From Alishewanella longhuensis (GTDB lineage: Bacteria > Pseudomonadota > Gammaproteobacteria > Enterobacterales > Alteromonadaceae): a stretch of DNA of 64,000 bases. Shown here in pieces: positions 18,360 through 28,651 of the stretch. The position numbers and the translations under genes were made by a program. Within the stretch, counting starts at the first letter, position 1, and each line of letters starts with the position of its first letter. The DNA is taken from positions 101,695 to 165,694 of the forward strand of contig NZ_BNAO01000010.1 of assembly GCF_014653435.1 (NCBI RefSeq), in the 5' to 3' direction. Below the pieces are notes generated by a model. The model saw only the letters and a list, made by a program, of their open reading frames with translations. It ran no database searches and was not told where the DNA came from.

Positions 18360-19703
18360 TCACAACCCTAAGTACCAGGTCGCTATTGAGAAATACAAAA
18401 GCACGCCTGCCACATCAGCGATAGACGTAATTAAAGGACCACTTGCTGTTGCCGGGTCCATATTAAAGCGGCTGAGTAAGAAAGGTAATGATAGCCCAAT
18501 TAAACTGCCCACTAACACTACTAACATCATGGTAAGCGCCACTACTACAGCAATATCGGGCCCGCCGCGCCACAGCCCCAACCCCACCACTGCGGCCGAC
18601 ATTGTCAGGCCAAGTAAACCGGCTACCAGACATTCTTTACCTAATAATGAGCCCCAGTCTCGCAGCTTAACATCACCGGTAGCTAAAGCACGCACCATTA
18701 AGGTGCCAGACTGCGCTCCAGCATTACCGCTACTGGCGATAAGTAAGGGTAAAAAGAATAACAACGCCAGATAGCTGGCAATGGTTTCTTCAAAGTAGGC
18801 GATGCCAGCGCCGGAGAAAATATTACCGAATACCAGTACAACCAGCCAAAATACCCGTTTGCGATATAACAGGCCGATACCAGCATGTTTAACACTACTC
18901 TCCAGCTTTCCGATAGTAGCGGTTTTGTGGAAATCTTCGGTGGCCTCTTCCGCAACAACGTCCATCGCATCATCGTAGGTCACAATACCAACCATTTGAT
19001 GTTGCTCATTCACTATGGGTAGTGCCAGTAAGTCGTACTTGGCTATTAAACTAGCTACTTCTTCCTGCGGCATATCGACACTGGCGTATATAGGATCATG
19101 ATTCATTAAATCATCAACCCGCATACTCACGGGTGCCAGAATTAAATCGCGCAAACTGACTACGCCAATCAATTGCCGCGCTTTATCTACCACATAAGAT
19201 GAATAAATAGTTTCTTTGTCCGGCGCTTCCAGGCGCAGCACTTCAATGGCTTCGCGCACCGTAAGATCCGGCGGCAACACCGCATAATCTGAAGTCATAA
19301 TAGCGCCAGCACTGCCTTCTTCATGCGCCGATAAGCGCAAAAGATCTTCTCGCTCAGCTTGCGCCAGTGCAGGTAACAGCGTATCGCGCTGCTCTTCCGT
19401 TAACCGATTAAATAAATCAGCGCGTTCGTCCGACGACATTTGCCGGATAATAGGTGACAATTTCCGTCTGCTAATACTAATGGCCAGTTTAACTTGCACT
19501 TCAGCTGGTAAATAGCCAAAAACCTCAGCCTGCTCTGCGCGCGGTAAAACCGTTAATAAAGTCCAAAGTTCGGTAGCAGAAAATTCTGTTAGGGCAGCAG
19601 CGTAATCGGCTGGATGCACATCTTCCAGCTGGTCACGTAACAAATGGGCGGTATCATGCTCCAGCGCAGCGCGCAGAGTATCGATAAGAACAGGTAATTC
19701 CAT
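18360..19703 (-). CDS. mgtE: Magnesium transporter MgtE
   Basis: A 447-residue MgtE channel. An N-terminal superhelical domain (about 1-130, PRAEQAEVFGYLPAEVQ) is followed by two CBS domains (about 130-255) and five C-terminal TM helices. The pore region contains the family sequence SSGNAGAQSGTL. The cytosolic domains are known to sense Mg2+ and gate the pore. It is monocistronic. I saw no Mg2+ riboswitch in the 282 bases upstream. Confidence 0.95.
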   Translation of the reverse strand: MELPVLIDTLRAALEHDTAHLLRDQLEDVHPADYAAALTEFSATELWTLLTVLPRAEQAEVFGYLPAEVQVKLAISISRRKLSPIIRQMSSDERADLFNRLTEEQRDTLLPALAQAEREDLLRLSAHEEGSAGAIMTSDYAVLPPDLTVREAIEVLRLEAPDKETIYSSYVVDKARQLIGVVSLRDLILAPVSMRVDDLMNHDPIYASVDMPQEEVASLIAKYDLLALPIVNEQHQMVGIVTYDDAMDVVAEEATEDFHKTATIGKLESSVKHAGIGLLYRKRVFWLVVLVFGNIFSGAGIAYFEETIASYLALLFFLPLLIASSGNAGAQSGTLMVRALATGDVKLRDWGSLLGKECLVAGLLGLTMSAAVVGLGLWRGGPDIAVVVALTMMLVVLVGSLIGLSLPFLLSRFNMDPATASGPLITSIADVAGVLLYFSIATWYLGL

Positions 19704-19985
19704 AACAACCTCTTATCAGCAACAACTGCTTAATAAGAGACTGGCTAGCAGATCAGCTTATTAAGCGCAGATTAATATGATTCTGGTGACTATGCAGGCT
19801 ACGCCTGCTACTGGGAACGTCCATAAAGTTGAAAAACTCCAAATGGATAATTAACACATTGCCACTTAAGCAAATTTTCACGCTATTTTATAAGCTAAGT
19901 GAGCTGAACTCAACCTGAGCAGCCAAAGTTTTACTGAATAAACCAGACTTTCTGTTAGCATAGTGTTTCGCATCAAAGGAGTGGA
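19704..19985. other. Divergent intergenic region, mgtE / DUF432 gene
   Basis: About 280 bases separate the divergent genes. They should hold both promoters. I see no riboswitch fold or long repeat. The only clear element is the AAGGAG ribosome binding site (19976-19981) of the plus-strand gene. Confidence 0.4.
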
Positions 19986-20795
19986 ATGATGACCAAGCAA
20001 AATACAGCGATCCTGTCTCAGTGGTGGCAGCCTCAGGCATTGGCTCTGGATGAATGCTGGCAATACAGTGTTGGCCCCATTACGCTGTATTTTAAGCGTT
20101 GCCTGCAAGAATGGCAGTTTAGTTTTGAACGCCAGGATCAAGCCGAAACCAACTTTAGCACTGTCAGCCAGAGTGCTGTCTGTTTGCCGGAACTGTTAAC
20201 ATCACAACGCTTTATTTTTCGGCACAGCCCAACCAGCTTCCGCTTAACACCAAAATTGTTAGAACGGCCAGTGGTGATTAAAACCCGTCAGCCGGTAAGT
20301 ATTCCGGCAGGGGAACAAAATGTGTTTTATATCAGCTCCCCGGTTTGTATACAGGTTAGTTTAGAGCAACCGCAAACCATATTGCTGGAAATCTCTATTC
20401 AACGTCTATCCGACACCTGGTTTGGCGCTTCCACTGAGCATGGCCAGCTGTGTTACGCAGATAAAACACATGCCAGGCAAAGCTTGGCGGAAATACCGGC
20501 CAGGCCGCATCGAGCCGTCACGGCGGTGACCATCGAAAATCGTTCTGATAAAATGCTAACTATTGATAAAATTAGTATTCCATTGCCCTATCTCGCCATT
20601 TATGGTCGTAATGACGGCAGCCTTTGGACCGACCCTATTACTTTACAACATGAAGGTGACAGCAGTTTAACCCGCTTTAAAATTAGCAAGGAGCTGCCCG
20701 CAGGTCTGAGCAGTGCTGATTTGTTAACGGCACCACGAGAGTTACCTGATAAAAACAATTTAGTACGGGCTTTCACCGGCATCTTTAGCCAATAA
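19986..20795 (+). CDS. DUF432-family protein
   Basis: A 269-residue soluble protein without signal peptide or membrane helix, with AAGGAG just upstream of ATG 19986 (19989 is also possible). Sequence and neighbourhood fit DUF432, a family commonly encoded directly before an MscS channel. It is rich in beta-strand-like stretches (IKTRQPVSIPAGEQNVFYIS, VTIENRSDKMLTIDKISIP). The next gene starts ten bases later, so the two form an operon. A role as a regulator or partner of the channel is plausible but unproven. Confidence 0.68.
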   Translation: MMTKQNTAILSQWWQPQALALDECWQYSVGPITLYFKRCLQEWQFSFERQDQAETNFSTVSQSAVCLPELLTSQRFIFRHSPTSFRLTPKLLERPVVIKTRQPVSIPAGEQNVFYISSPVCIQVSLEQPQTILLEISIQRLSDTWFGASTEHGQLCYADKTHARQSLAEIPARPHRAVTAVTIENRSDKMLTIDKISIPLPYLAIYGRNDGSLWTDPITLQHEGDSSLTRFKISKELPAGLSSADLLTAPRELPDKNNLVRAFTGIFSQ

Positions 20796-20805
20796 AGGAT
20801 AGATT

Positions 20806-21684
20806 ATGTTTGATGCTCTGCTGCAATTTATACAATCAGACGCTGTGATCAATGGTCTCCAGGCCTTATTATTGATTTTGAGCGGCTTCTTACTCGCCCG
20901 TTATACCGCCAAAGCCGCTGAGAAAATCATCAGTAACAATTTTTCCAGACATCATGCCGTGTTGTTCCGCCGTGTTGTCTATTGGCTGGTATTAGCTCTA
21001 TTCTTAGCTTCAGCGTTGCATCAGTTGGGCTTCTCTCTAGGTGTTCTGCTTGGCGCTGCTGGCGTATTATCCGTGGCTATTGGTTTTGCCTCCCAAACCT
21101 CCGCTTCCAATTTAATCAGCGGGCTATTTCTGATTGGTGAAAAGCCTTTCCAAATTGGCGATACCATTAAAGTGGGCACGACGATCGGCGAAGTACTGTC
21201 GATTGATTTACTGTCAGTAAAGTTACGCACCTTTGATAATCTGTTTGTGCGGATCCCGAATGAAAGTTTGATCAAGTCTGAAATGACCAATATGACACGC
21301 TTCCCCATTCGCCGTTTTGATTTGCTTCTAGGGGTAGCTTATAAAGAAAATATCGCTAATGTACGCAAAGTACTATTTGACGTAGCAGAGAAAAATCCAC
21401 TCAGTTTGGACGAACCCGCGCCAGCCTTTTTATTTACCGGCTTTGGTGACTCTGCCTTAAATTTGCAATTTTCGGTTTGGTGCAGCACCGGCAACTTTAG
21501 AGCGCTGCGTAATAGCTTGCAAGAGGAAATAAAACTGGCCTTTGATGCTGCTGGCATTGAAATCCCCTTCCCACATCGCACCCTTTATGCTGGCAGTGAG
21601 ACGCCGCCCTTTCCGGTGCGGATTGTCTCGGAAGCAACGCCTGCCAGTACAGAGCAAAAACCAGATAAACCGGCAAATTCTTAA
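20806..21684 (+). CDS. MscS-family mechanosensitive channel
   Basis: A 292-residue small-conductance mechanosensitive channel. There are three N-terminal TM helices, and the pore-lining helix is Gly/Ala rich (LGVLLGAAGVLSVAIGFASQ). The MscS beta domain follows with the conserved NLISGLFLIGEKPFQIGDTI, and then a C-terminal alpha/beta vestibule region. These channels release solutes on hypo-osmotic shock. The gene is an operon with the DUF432 gene. Confidence 0.93.
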   Translation: MFDALLQFIQSDAVINGLQALLLILSGFLLARYTAKAAEKIISNNFSRHHAVLFRRVVYWLVLALFLASALHQLGFSLGVLLGAAGVLSVAIGFASQTSASNLISGLFLIGEKPFQIGDTIKVGTTIGEVLSIDLLSVKLRTFDNLFVRIPNESLIKSEMTNMTRFPIRRFDLLLGVAYKENIANVRKVLFDVAEKNPLSLDEPAPAFLFTGFGDSALNLQFSVWCSTGNFRALRNSLQEEIKLAFDAAGIEIPFPHRTLYAGSETPPFPVRIVSEATPASTEQKPDKPANS

Positions 21685-21786
21685 GCCAGCACAGTGCCTG
21701 ATAATATAGACATTGGTATTTATCCCAAAACACGTCATAGTAAAGATAACCTGGCCAATACAGCCGGGTTTACCAGGAGCTTGCGA

Positions 21787-23427
21787 ATGTGGCGTAGTTT
21801 AAGCCTGTTGTCATTGTCTGTTACCAGTTTTACGCTGTCTGCCCAGTGCAACAGCGACTTTGATAGTGCGCTGTTAAAACAACAAAACCCCACTATCAGC
21901 GCGATAACATTTCAACGCAATAACGTCTTCGACCTTACCGAAAAAGGCATTTTTTGGCTGCATCGCTTTGCGAATGCCAGCCATATTATTAGCACCGAAG
22001 AAACCATTCGTGATGATTTATTGTTTAGCGAAGCGGCACCATTAAAACTCTCAGAGCTAGCTGAAACAGAGCGTTTGCTACGTAGCCGACGTTATTTGCG
22101 AGATGCCAAAGTAGAGGTTGTCAGCTATTGTGGCGCAGATAACAGCGCGGTGGTGCAGGTCAGCACCTGGGACAACTGGTCGCTACTGCCTAAGATCGAT
22201 TTCTCCAGCGAAGGTGGTGAAACCAAATATTCTTTGGGCATCGCCGAGGATAATCTACTGGGTTCAGGTAACCATATCCAACTGGATTACTCAAAAGACA
22301 GTGAGCGTACCGGTTATTTGCTTAGTTTTGCCAGTCCCAATATTTTTGGGAGTCATTGGAATACCTTGGTCAGTTATGCCAATAACTCCGATGGCGAGAA
22401 TTATCAATTTGCCTTGCAGCGTCCATTCTATCGCTTAGATTCTGACTGGGCTTTTAACTTTGATTTGTTAAAAAATAAAGAGCAGGTAACAGATTATTTA
22501 TTAGCCGAAAGTGTCAATGAATACGATCGCACCCGCAATCAATTCGAGAGTTCGGCAGGCTTTAAATTAGCGGCGCGTGGGCAAAGTATTCAACGCCTAC
22601 TGTTGGGGTTAACGCTGGAAGATGTTTCCTTTAGTGAGCAGGCGGGCACCGTCTTGCCATTACCTGCCGAACGCAACTTATCGGCACTATGGATAGAGTA
22701 TCAATTACTGCAGGATGATTTTTACAAACTCTATAATATAAACCAGTTTAATCGGGTAGAAGATATCAATGCAGGCTGGCAATTACGCTTGCGCTTAGGT
22801 TATTTACAACCGTGGCTTGGTGCTGATGCAGACGGCTTACAACTTACACTAAATGTAGATAAAGCCTGGCAGTTGGGGCCGCAAACCTGGATATTTAGTG
22901 AGCTGAGCTACGATCGCTTAGCTTGGGAAAATACTCGTCAGGAATTATGGCATCTGGCATTACAGGTAAATCATCAACTCAATGCCCGCAACAGTGTAAT
23001 GGCCAGCATCTCTGCGGAGAAAGGCAGAAATTTATTTACAGATGAAGCCTTATACCTAGGAGGAGATAGCGGACTGCGGGCCTTTCCACTGTATTACCAG
23101 CGTGGCGATAATCGGATGGTTGCCACAGCCGAATACCGCCATTATACCGATTGGAACCTATGGCAAATTTTTGATGTCGGCTTTGCCGCCTTTACTGATG
23201 TCGGTCGCAGTTGGGGAGCCAATACCCAATTTGATTACGCCAGCGCCCAAAACGGCAGAGCCGGTGTTGACGATAAAATTTTATTAGGCGTCGGGGTTGG
23301 CATTCGCTTGTTATCCAGCCACTCCAGCCGTGGCACCATGGTTCATTTGGATCTCACCCGGCCTGTAACCGATAACCCAGACATTAGCAGTTGGCAATGG
23401 CGGGCCACGGCGAAAAGGCGCTTTTAA
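21787..23427 (+). CDS. Omp85-type outer membrane protein with POTRA domain
   Basis: A 546-residue protein. ATG 21787 follows CAGGAGC and starts a signal peptide (ending LSA). After a Cys-containing N-terminal region a POTRA-like segment is seen (LSELAETERLLRSRRYLRDAKVEV, residues about 80-105 of the precursor), and then a barrel of about 400 residues. The late segment YLGGDSGLRAFPLYYQRGD matches the Omp85/TpsB conserved loop (motif containing G-L-R-x-F/Y). It resembles BamA/TamA-like or TpsB-like proteins with a reduced number of POTRA domains. Substrate unknown. Confidence 0.8.
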   Translation: MWRSLSLLSLSVTSFTLSAQCNSDFDSALLKQQNPTISAITFQRNNVFDLTEKGIFWLHRFANASHIISTEETIRDDLLFSEAAPLKLSELAETERLLRSRRYLRDAKVEVVSYCGADNSAVVQVSTWDNWSLLPKIDFSSEGGETKYSLGIAEDNLLGSGNHIQLDYSKDSERTGYLLSFASPNIFGSHWNTLVSYANNSDGENYQFALQRPFYRLDSDWAFNFDLLKNKEQVTDYLLAESVNEYDRTRNQFESSAGFKLAARGQSIQRLLLGLTLEDVSFSEQAGTVLPLPAERNLSALWIEYQLLQDDFYKLYNINQFNRVEDINAGWQLRLRLGYLQPWLGADADGLQLTLNVDKAWQLGPQTWIFSELSYDRLAWENTRQELWHLALQVNHQLNARNSVMASISAEKGRNLFTDEALYLGGDSGLRAFPLYYQRGDNRMVATAEYRHYTDWNLWQIFDVGFAAFTDVGRSWGANTQFDYASAQNGRAGVDDKILLGVGVGIRLLSSHSSRGTMVHLDLTRPVTDNPDISSWQWRATAKRRF

Positions 23428-23453
23428 GTTAAAGCCCCCAACTCACGCTGCTA

Positions 23454-24266
23454 TCAGTGTGGCTGACATTTAGGGCAAAACACTGTACTCCGTTGCCCCA
23501 AACGAATTTCCTGCAAAGCGGTACCACAAACCACACAAGGCAGGGTCGCACGGCCATACACCAACAATTCTTGTTTAAAATACCCTGGCTTACCATCGAC
23601 CTGACTAAAATCCCGCAACGTCGTACCGCCCTGAACTATAGCGGCAGCCAGCGTTTCTTTGACTACGGTTGCTAGCAAAGTTAGTTTGTCTGCACTTACC
23701 TGGTTAGCCGGTGCCTGCGGGGCTATACCCGCCTTGAACAGCGCTTCGTTCGCATAGATATTGCCTACTCCTACTACCACCTTGTTATCCATTAACACCA
23801 ATTTGATGGCCGCGCTGCGCTTGGCACAAGCGTTAAGCAAAGTCGCGGCACCAAAGGCGTCGGTTAACGGCTCTGGCCCTAATGCCGCTAATAGCGGATG
23901 CACCGTATCTTTCGCTTGCCATAACACCGCACCGAAGCGACGGGTATCGTTTAACCGCAAACACTGACCGCTGCTTAGCACAAAATCGAGATGATCATGT
24001 TTTTCAGGTAGTTGTTTGGCTGGCACCACCTTTAAATGGCCAGACATCCCCAAATGTAAAATAATGCAGCCAGTTGGTAACTCTATCAGCAAATATTTAG
24101 CGCGGCGGCTTACCGATAAAATAGGCTGCTCTGCTGCAGCAACCACCTCATCCGGTATCCACCAGCGCAGTTGCCGTTGCCGGGCAATAACCTTAATCAG
24201 TGTTTGCTGTGCTAAATGCGGACTGATCCCAAGGCGGGATACCTCAACTTCAGGCAATTCCGGCAT
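23454..24266 (-). CDS. mutM: Formamidopyrimidine-DNA glycosylase MutM
   Basis: A 270-residue Fpg enzyme that removes 8-oxoguanine and opened purines. The catalytic N-terminus PELPEVE (Pro2, Glu3) is intact. The helix-two-turn-helix region DNKVVVGVGNIYANEALF and a C-terminal zinc finger (CVVC ... CPKC) are present. Length is normal. It begins the mutM-rpmG-rpmB-radC-coaBC-dut-slmA-pyrE-rph-yicC cluster found in E. coli in the same order. Confidence 0.97.
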   Translation of the reverse strand: MPELPEVEVSRLGISPHLAQQTLIKVIARQRQLRWWIPDEVVAAAEQPILSVSRRAKYLLIELPTGCIILHLGMSGHLKVVPAKQLPEKHDHLDFVLSSGQCLRLNDTRRFGAVLWQAKDTVHPLLAALGPEPLTDAFGAATLLNACAKRSAAIKLVLMDNKVVVGVGNIYANEALFKAGIAPQAPANQVSADKLTLLATVVKETLAAAIVQGGTTLRDFSQVDGKPGYFKQELLVYGRATLPCVVCGTALQEIRLGQRSTVFCPKCQPH

Positions 24267-24268
24267 GC

Positions 24269-24757
24269 TTACTCCACTAAAAATAATAAACGGGCCTGGG
24301 CTGCGCTAAGCTGATACAGCTGCGACTGCCCCACTTGCTGCAGCAAGTACTTCTGTTGTGTTACTGATGCATTCTGCTCAGCAGGCTCTGGGTAGAGCAG
24401 CCAAATTTGTGGTGTCAGCTCACCCACCAGCTGCACGCTGGCCTGAGCTACCGGCACCCAGCTTTGCTGTGCCTGCAAACTTACTGGCTGCAGAATACTA
24501 TATTGCCAAGCGCTGGCCATCTGCTGCGCATTCACACCTGCACGACCGACTGGCTGTAATTGCCATTGCCCAGCGGCCTGCACTAAACGTTGATTACCAA
24601 CAGACACACTTAACAGCTGTGCTTGCTCAGGCACCAATTGCGTAGGTTCAGCCACAGAAGCAGTATTACTGCCTGACCAGTCATAAAGGCTATACATTAA
24701 AATCAGTACCAAAAAGATCAGTACATTATTCCAGTTACGGCGTGAGAGTTTCAGCAT
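24269..24757 (-). CDS. Membrane-anchored hypothetical protein
   Basis: A 162-residue protein of unknown function with one N-terminal TM helix (NVLIFLVLILMYSLYDW, about residues 10-26) and a Gln/Ala-rich periplasmic part. ATG 24757 begins just before the basic MLKLSRRNW. Its stop is two bases before mutM, so it is probably cotranscribed with mutM. No catalytic motif was seen. Confidence 0.7.
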   Translation of the reverse strand: MLKLSRRNWNNVLIFLVLILMYSLYDWSGSNTASVAEPTQLVPEQAQLLSVSVGNQRLVQAAGQWQLQPVGRAGVNAQQMASAWQYSILQPVSLQAQQSWVPVAQASVQLVGELTPQIWLLYPEPAEQNASVTQQKYLLQQVGQSQLYQLSAAQARLLFLVE

Positions 24758-24810
24758 AGCTAATCTGCAAAAAATGAAATGCAAAACATAGTAACGCAGG
24801 CAGGGCTTAA

Positions 24811-24840
24811 AAAGCAAAAACCCGGCCTAAGCCGGGTTTC
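24811..24840 (-). terminator. Intrinsic terminator of rpmB-rpmG
   Basis: On the minus strand the stem CCCGGC/GCCGGG (extended by AAA/TTT) with a four-base loop is followed by a T-rich run. It sits just past the rpmG stop, as expected for a strongly expressed ribosomal protein operon. Confidence 0.85.
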
Positions 24841-24850
24841 TGTAAGTCGA

Positions 24851-25006
24851 TTACTTGATTTTCGCTTCTTTGAAAATCACGTGCTTACGCACTTTAGGAT
24901 CGAACTTTTTGATTTCCATCTTTTCTGGCATGGTACGCTTGTTCTTCGTTGTAGTGTAGAAGAAGCCAGTACCAGCAGAAGAAACTAAACGGATTTTATC
25001 GCGCAT
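24851..25006 (-). CDS. rpmG: Ribosomal protein bL33
   Basis: A 51-residue gene. The protein starts [20 protein letters not shown] and ends [19 protein letters not shown], an unmistakable bL33 without the zinc-binding Cys motifs (the C-minus form). It follows rpmB by 11 bases. Confidence 0.97.
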   Translation of the reverse strand: MRDKIRLVSSAGTGFFYTTTKNKRTMPEKMEIKKFDPKVRKHVIFKEAKIK

Positions 25007-25017
25007 TTGTTAATTCC

Positions 25018-25254
25018 TTATACCTTGTGACCGTTGGCACGAACGTCTACTAAAACGGCGTCGATACCTTTCTTGTCAATAATACGCATACCACGTGGGG
25101 TAGTACGTAAAGTAACAAAACGGTTTTCACTTTCAACCCAGAAACGGTGAGTTTGCAGGTTAGGCAGGAAACGGCGCTTTGTCGCGTTGTTGGCGTGCGA
25201 ACGACGGTTACCTACCATCGGACCTTTGCCAGTTACTTGGCATACTCTAGACAT
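25018..25254 (-). CDS. rpmB: Ribosomal protein bL28
   Basis: A 78-residue bL28 starting [20 protein letters not shown], with standard length and ending. It is the first gene of the rpmB-rpmG operon. The zinc-binding Cys pairs of some L28 forms are absent. Confidence 0.98.
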   Translation of the reverse strand: MSRVCQVTGKGPMVGNRRSHANNATKRRFLPNLQTHRFWVESENRFVTLRTTPRGMRIIDKKGIDAVLVDVRANGHKV

Positions 25255-25379
25255 GTCAATATTTCTCCAAAATTACGTCAGCTCGAGCTATCTTTCACCC
25301 TTCTGGCCTTGAAGGTTGCCCCGAAAATGGATGAGGGCGCACTTTATACACGAAAGCGCGGTTAAACTCAAGACAAATT

Positions 25380-25483
25380 ATACCCGTCATCCTTGCAGCT
25401 ACAGCGGTATTCGCTAAATTCGCTCGCTGAAGTACCAGCCCGCTCACTTACCATTTCTCTGCAACTTCAATGATTTTGGGTAT
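25380..25483. repeat. Intergenic inverted-repeat element
   Basis: A non-coding block of about 104 bases lies between rpmB and radC. Its outer ends are imperfect inverted copies: ATACCCGTCAT...TTGCAG at the left and CTGCAA...TGATTTTGGGTAT at the right. Similar ATACCC...GGGTAT elements occur dispersed between genes in several marine gammaproteobacteria (recalled, not searched). It may be a small non-autonomous element or a structured transcript end. No open reading frame was seen. Confidence 0.5.
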
Positions 25484-25519
25484 TTACCGGCAGCAGCGCT
25501 ATTAAAGGCCAGCACCTCG

Positions 25520-26194
25520 TTATAGCCAGCCGCGTTCAGCAAAAGAGACAACTTCAGCATCACCCACCACAAAATGGTCCAAAACCCGGATATCCACCAA
25601 GGCCATGGCCTGTGTTAAACGCTCAGTAATCGCTCTGTCAGCGCGGCTTGGCTCGGCCACCCCAGAAGGATGATTATGAGCCAGAATAACAGCGGCGGCA
25701 TTATGCTTTAAAGCGCGTTGAACTACAATACGCGGATACACGGGCGAGGCATCAATAGTGCCCTGAAAAAGCGGCTCAGCACAGATCATACGATGTTGAT
25801 TATCAAGGTAAAGTACCATGAAGACCTCACGCTGCTCGTGCGAGAGTAGATGACTTAAATATTTTCGTACTAACTCAGGTTCTGAGAACACGGTTTCGCG
25901 CTGCAGCTGTTGTTGCAAAAAACGTCGGCTAAGCTCCAATACCGCCTGCAATTGCACATACTTGGCCTCACCCAAACCCCGGGCCTGACAAAACTCGCTT
26001 TGGCTGGCGGCCAGCAAAGGCTTTAAGCCGCCAAATTGCTGCAATAGCTGCCTTGCTAAACTCACCGCATCAATACCCGCTATACCGGTACGCAAAAAAA
26101 TCGCTAATAACTCGGCATCAGATAACGCCGCGGCACCTTGCTCCAGCAGTTTTTCACGGGGGCGCTCTGCCAGCGGCCAGTCGGTAATAGCCAT
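25520..26194 (-). CDS. radC: RadC/JAB-domain DNA repair protein
   Basis: A 224-residue RadC. An N-terminal HhH-like region (about 1-95) precedes a JAB1/MPN metalloprotease-like domain whose metal motif HNHPSG is intact, with the later Asp in DHFVVG. ATG 26194 is used because AAGGAGG lies immediately upstream; the longer frame begins inside that site. The biochemical role of RadC in bacteria is not settled. Confidence 0.93.
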   Translation of the reverse strand: MAITDWPLAERPREKLLEQGAAALSDAELLAIFLRTGIAGIDAVSLARQLLQQFGGLKPLLAASQSEFCQARGLGEAKYVQLQAVLELSRRFLQQQLQRETVFSEPELVRKYLSHLLSHEQREVFMVLYLDNQHRMICAEPLFQGTIDASPVYPRIVVQRALKHNAAAVILAHNHPSGVAEPSRADRAITERLTQAMALVDIRVLDHFVVGDAEVVSFAERGWL

Positions 26195-26287
26195 AATTTC
26201 CTCCTTTTTCAAACAGCTGAACTGATGCTGAATTATTGATTCCGTGCTATCTTATGCCATCATTCACGTGGCCGGGACAGTATTAAA

Positions 26288-27496
26288 ATGCAGCAAACCC
26301 TTGCTTCTAAACGTATTTTACTTGGCATCAGCGGTGGTATAGCCGCATACAAAAGTGCTGATCTGGTACGGCGCCTAAAAGAGCGCGGAGCCGAGGTTAG
26401 GGTTATTCTTACCGATGCCGCCCAGCAATTTATTACGCCGCTGACACTGCAGGCCGTTTCTGGCAACCCGGTTAGCCATAGCCTGCTCGACCCTGCAGCT
26501 GAAGCCGCTATGGGCCATATCGAGCTGGCAAAATGGGCCGATCTTATTTTAATTGCTCCGGCCAGTGCCGATCTAATTGCCCGTCTTGCCCATGGTTTAG
26601 CTAACGATTTATTAAGCACCTGCGTACTTGCCAGCAGTGCCCCGGTGGCGGTTGCCCCAGCTATGAACCAGCAGATGTATAAAAATATAGCTACCCAAAA
26701 GAATATTGCAACATTAAGTGAACATAAATTTCACATATTTGGCCCTGGCTCTGGGGCGCAGGCCTGTGGCGATGTCGGTGCAGGTCGTATGTTAGAACCG
26801 TTAGAGCTTACCGCCCTAACAGAACGGTTATTTACACCTGTCAAAAATTTGCAAGGTTTACACTTTACTATTACTGCTGGCCCCACTCGCGAGGCCATTG
26901 ATCCGGTGCGTTATATTAGTAATCATAGTTCTGGGAAAATGGGCTATGCTCTGGCAGCCGCTGCCGCTAAAGCCGGTGCCCGGGTCACCCTGATAAGCGG
27001 TCCGGTGCAATTACCTACCCCTGCTGGCGTAGATCGTATTGACGTGTTAAGTGCAGAACAGATGCTACAAGCAGCATTAGCCGCAGCGGTTACTGCCGAC
27101 ATCTTTATTGGCTGTGCCGCAGTTGCAGATTACCGGGTAGCAGAGATCGCAACCGATAAGCTTAAAAAGGGTAGCGAGAACGAGCTACAGCTAAAACTGG
27201 TGAAGAACCCAGACATTATCGCAACAGTGGCAGCTTTGCAGCAGCAGCGTCCCTTTACCGTGGGCTTTGCCGCGGAAACCCGAAATGTACTGGACTACGC
27301 CCGGCAAAAACTACTGAACAAACGCTTGGATATGATTTGCGCTAATGATGTCTCTGGCAGCCAAATAGGCTTTAACAGTGAGCAAAATGCCGTTAGCGTG
27401 ATCTGGCGCGGTGGCGAGCTGGATTTACCGGTACAAGCGAAACAACAGCTGGCAGAGCAGCTTATTGCGCTAATCAGCCAGCACTATCAAGCCTAA
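26288..27496 (+). CDS. coaBC: Bifunctional PPC decarboxylase / PPC synthetase
   Basis: A 402-residue CoaBC (Dfp) that makes 4'-phosphopantetheine in coenzyme A synthesis. The N-terminal flavoprotein decarboxylase carries [10 protein letters not shown], the His-containing [11 protein letters not shown] and PAMNQQM. The C-terminal synthetase domain carries [20 protein letters not shown] and the KLKK loop. It is divergent from radC and first in coaBC-dut-slmA. Confidence 0.97.
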   Translation: MQQTLASKRILLGISGGIAAYKSADLVRRLKERGAEVRVILTDAAQQFITPLTLQAVSGNPVSHSLLDPAAEAAMGHIELAKWADLILIAPASADLIARLAHGLANDLLSTCVLASSAPVAVAPAMNQQMYKNIATQKNIATLSEHKFHIFGPGSGAQACGDVGAGRMLEPLELTALTERLFTPVKNLQGLHFTITAGPTREAIDPVRYISNHSSGKMGYALAAAAAKAGARVTLISGPVQLPTPAGVDRIDVLSAEQMLQAALAAAVTADIFIGCAAVADYRVAEIATDKLKKGSENELQLKLVKNPDIIATVAALQQQRPFTVGFAAETRNVLDYARQKLLNKRLDMICANDVSGSQIGFNSEQNAVSVIWRGGELDLPVQAKQQLAEQLIALISQHYQA

Positions 27497-27519
27497 AATA
27501 AACATAAAAAGAAGTTGTT

Positions 27520-27978
27520 ATGAAAAAAGCGATTGACCTGAAAATTCTCGACTCACGTATTGGTACTGAGTTCCCGTTACCCGCATATGCCACAACAGGT
27601 TCTGCGGGCTTAGACTTACGGGCTTGTCTGGACGCACCGTTGAGTTTAGCACCTGGCCAAACGGTGCTAATCCCAACCGGTCTATCCATTTATATTGGCG
27701 ATGCTAATTTATGTGCCACCATTTTACCGCGCTCTGGTTTAGGTCATAAACATGGCATCGTACTGGGCAATTTAGTGGGATTAATCGATTCAGATTATCA
27801 AGGCCCGTTAATGGTATCTATGTGGAATCGCGGTACAGAGCCTTTTACTATCGAACCGGGTGATCGCATTGCGCAATTGGTCTTTATGCCGGTAGTCCAA
27901 GCTGAGTTTAATGTAGTAAGTAGTTTTGATACCACAGAACGTGGTGAAGGCGGCTTCGGCCACTCCGGTAAGCAGTAA
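27520..27978 (+). CDS. dut: Deoxyuridine 5'-triphosphate nucleotidohydrolase
   Basis: A 152-residue trimeric dUTPase hydrolysing dUTP to dUMP. All five motifs are recognisable, including [28 protein letters not shown] and the C-terminal [10 protein letters not shown]. It starts 24 bases after coaBC. Confidence 0.97.
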   Translation: MKKAIDLKILDSRIGTEFPLPAYATTGSAGLDLRACLDAPLSLAPGQTVLIPTGLSIYIGDANLCATILPRSGLGHKHGIVLGNLVGLIDSDYQGPLMVSMWNRGTEPFTIEPGDRIAQLVFMPVVQAEFNVVSSFDTTERGEGGFGHSGKQ

Positions 27979-27994
27979 GGAACCCCCTGCGCGC

Positions 27995-28588
27995 ATGACA
28001 ACAGCTAAAAAACCCAATCGTAAAGAAGATATCTTACAAGCCCTGGCGGCTATGCTGGAAAGCAACAGCAACGGTCAGCGTATTACTACGGCAGCCTTAG
28101 CTGAAAAGGTCGGGGTATCAGAGGCAGCGCTTTACCGGCACTTTCCCAGCAAAGCTCGTATGTATGAAGGCCTAATTGAGTTTATTGAAGATACGCTGTT
28201 ATCACGGGTAAATGCCATTACCGAAGAACATAAAGATACGCAAACCCGCATTAGTTTAATGCTGCAACTGGTGCTGGTGTTCGCCGAACGTAACCCAGGG
28301 TTTTGTCGTATTCTAACCGGTGACGCACTGCAGGGCGAGCAAGAGCGTTTACTAGAGCGGGTTGCGGCCTTATTTGAAAAGCTCGAAGCACAATTCCGAC
28401 AGTGCCTGCGTGAGCGTAAACTGCGTGAAGGTAAGAGTTTTAATATTGATGAAGCCGAACTTGCCAACCTGCTGCTGGCCACAGTAGAGGGCAAAATTAA
28501 CCAATTTGTCCGTTCAGGTTTTAAACGTTTACCTACCCAATATTGGGCACATCAGTGGGCTTTATTTGAGCAAAGCTTATTTGCATAG
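27995..28588 (+). CDS. slmA: Nucleoid occlusion factor SlmA
   Basis: A 197-residue TetR-fold protein matching SlmA in length and in the sequence [18 protein letters not shown], with the HTH at about residues 30-50 ([18 protein letters not shown]). SlmA binds DNA sites and blocks FtsZ over the chromosome. ATG 27995 is chosen because the longer frame overlaps dut. It sits in its conserved place after dut. Confidence 0.95.
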   Translation: MTTAKKPNRKEDILQALAAMLESNSNGQRITTAALAEKVGVSEAALYRHFPSKARMYEGLIEFIEDTLLSRVNAITEEHKDTQTRISLMLQLVLVFAERNPGFCRILTGDALQGEQERLLERVAALFEKLEAQFRQCLRERKLREGKSFNIDEAELANLLLATVEGKINQFVRSGFKRLPTQYWAHQWALFEQSLFA

Positions 28589-28613
28589 CCTGGCAAAGCA
28601 CCGCTTGGTTGTC

Positions 28614-28642
28614 AGCAGAGGGGTCATATTGAACCCTCTGCT
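28614..28642 (+). terminator. Terminator-like hairpin after slmA
   Basis: A nine-base perfect stem (AGCAGAGGG/CCCTCTGCT) with an 11-base loop lies 25 bases after the slmA stop and just before the end of the convergent dgkA gene. The T-run is weak on both strands, so it may serve as a two-way end for both transcripts. Confidence 0.6.
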
Positions 28643-28651
28643 TAAACAGAG

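Noticed and set aside
19704..19985. Magnesium riboswitch upstream of mgtE
   Set aside because: No M-box core could be recognised on the minus strand.
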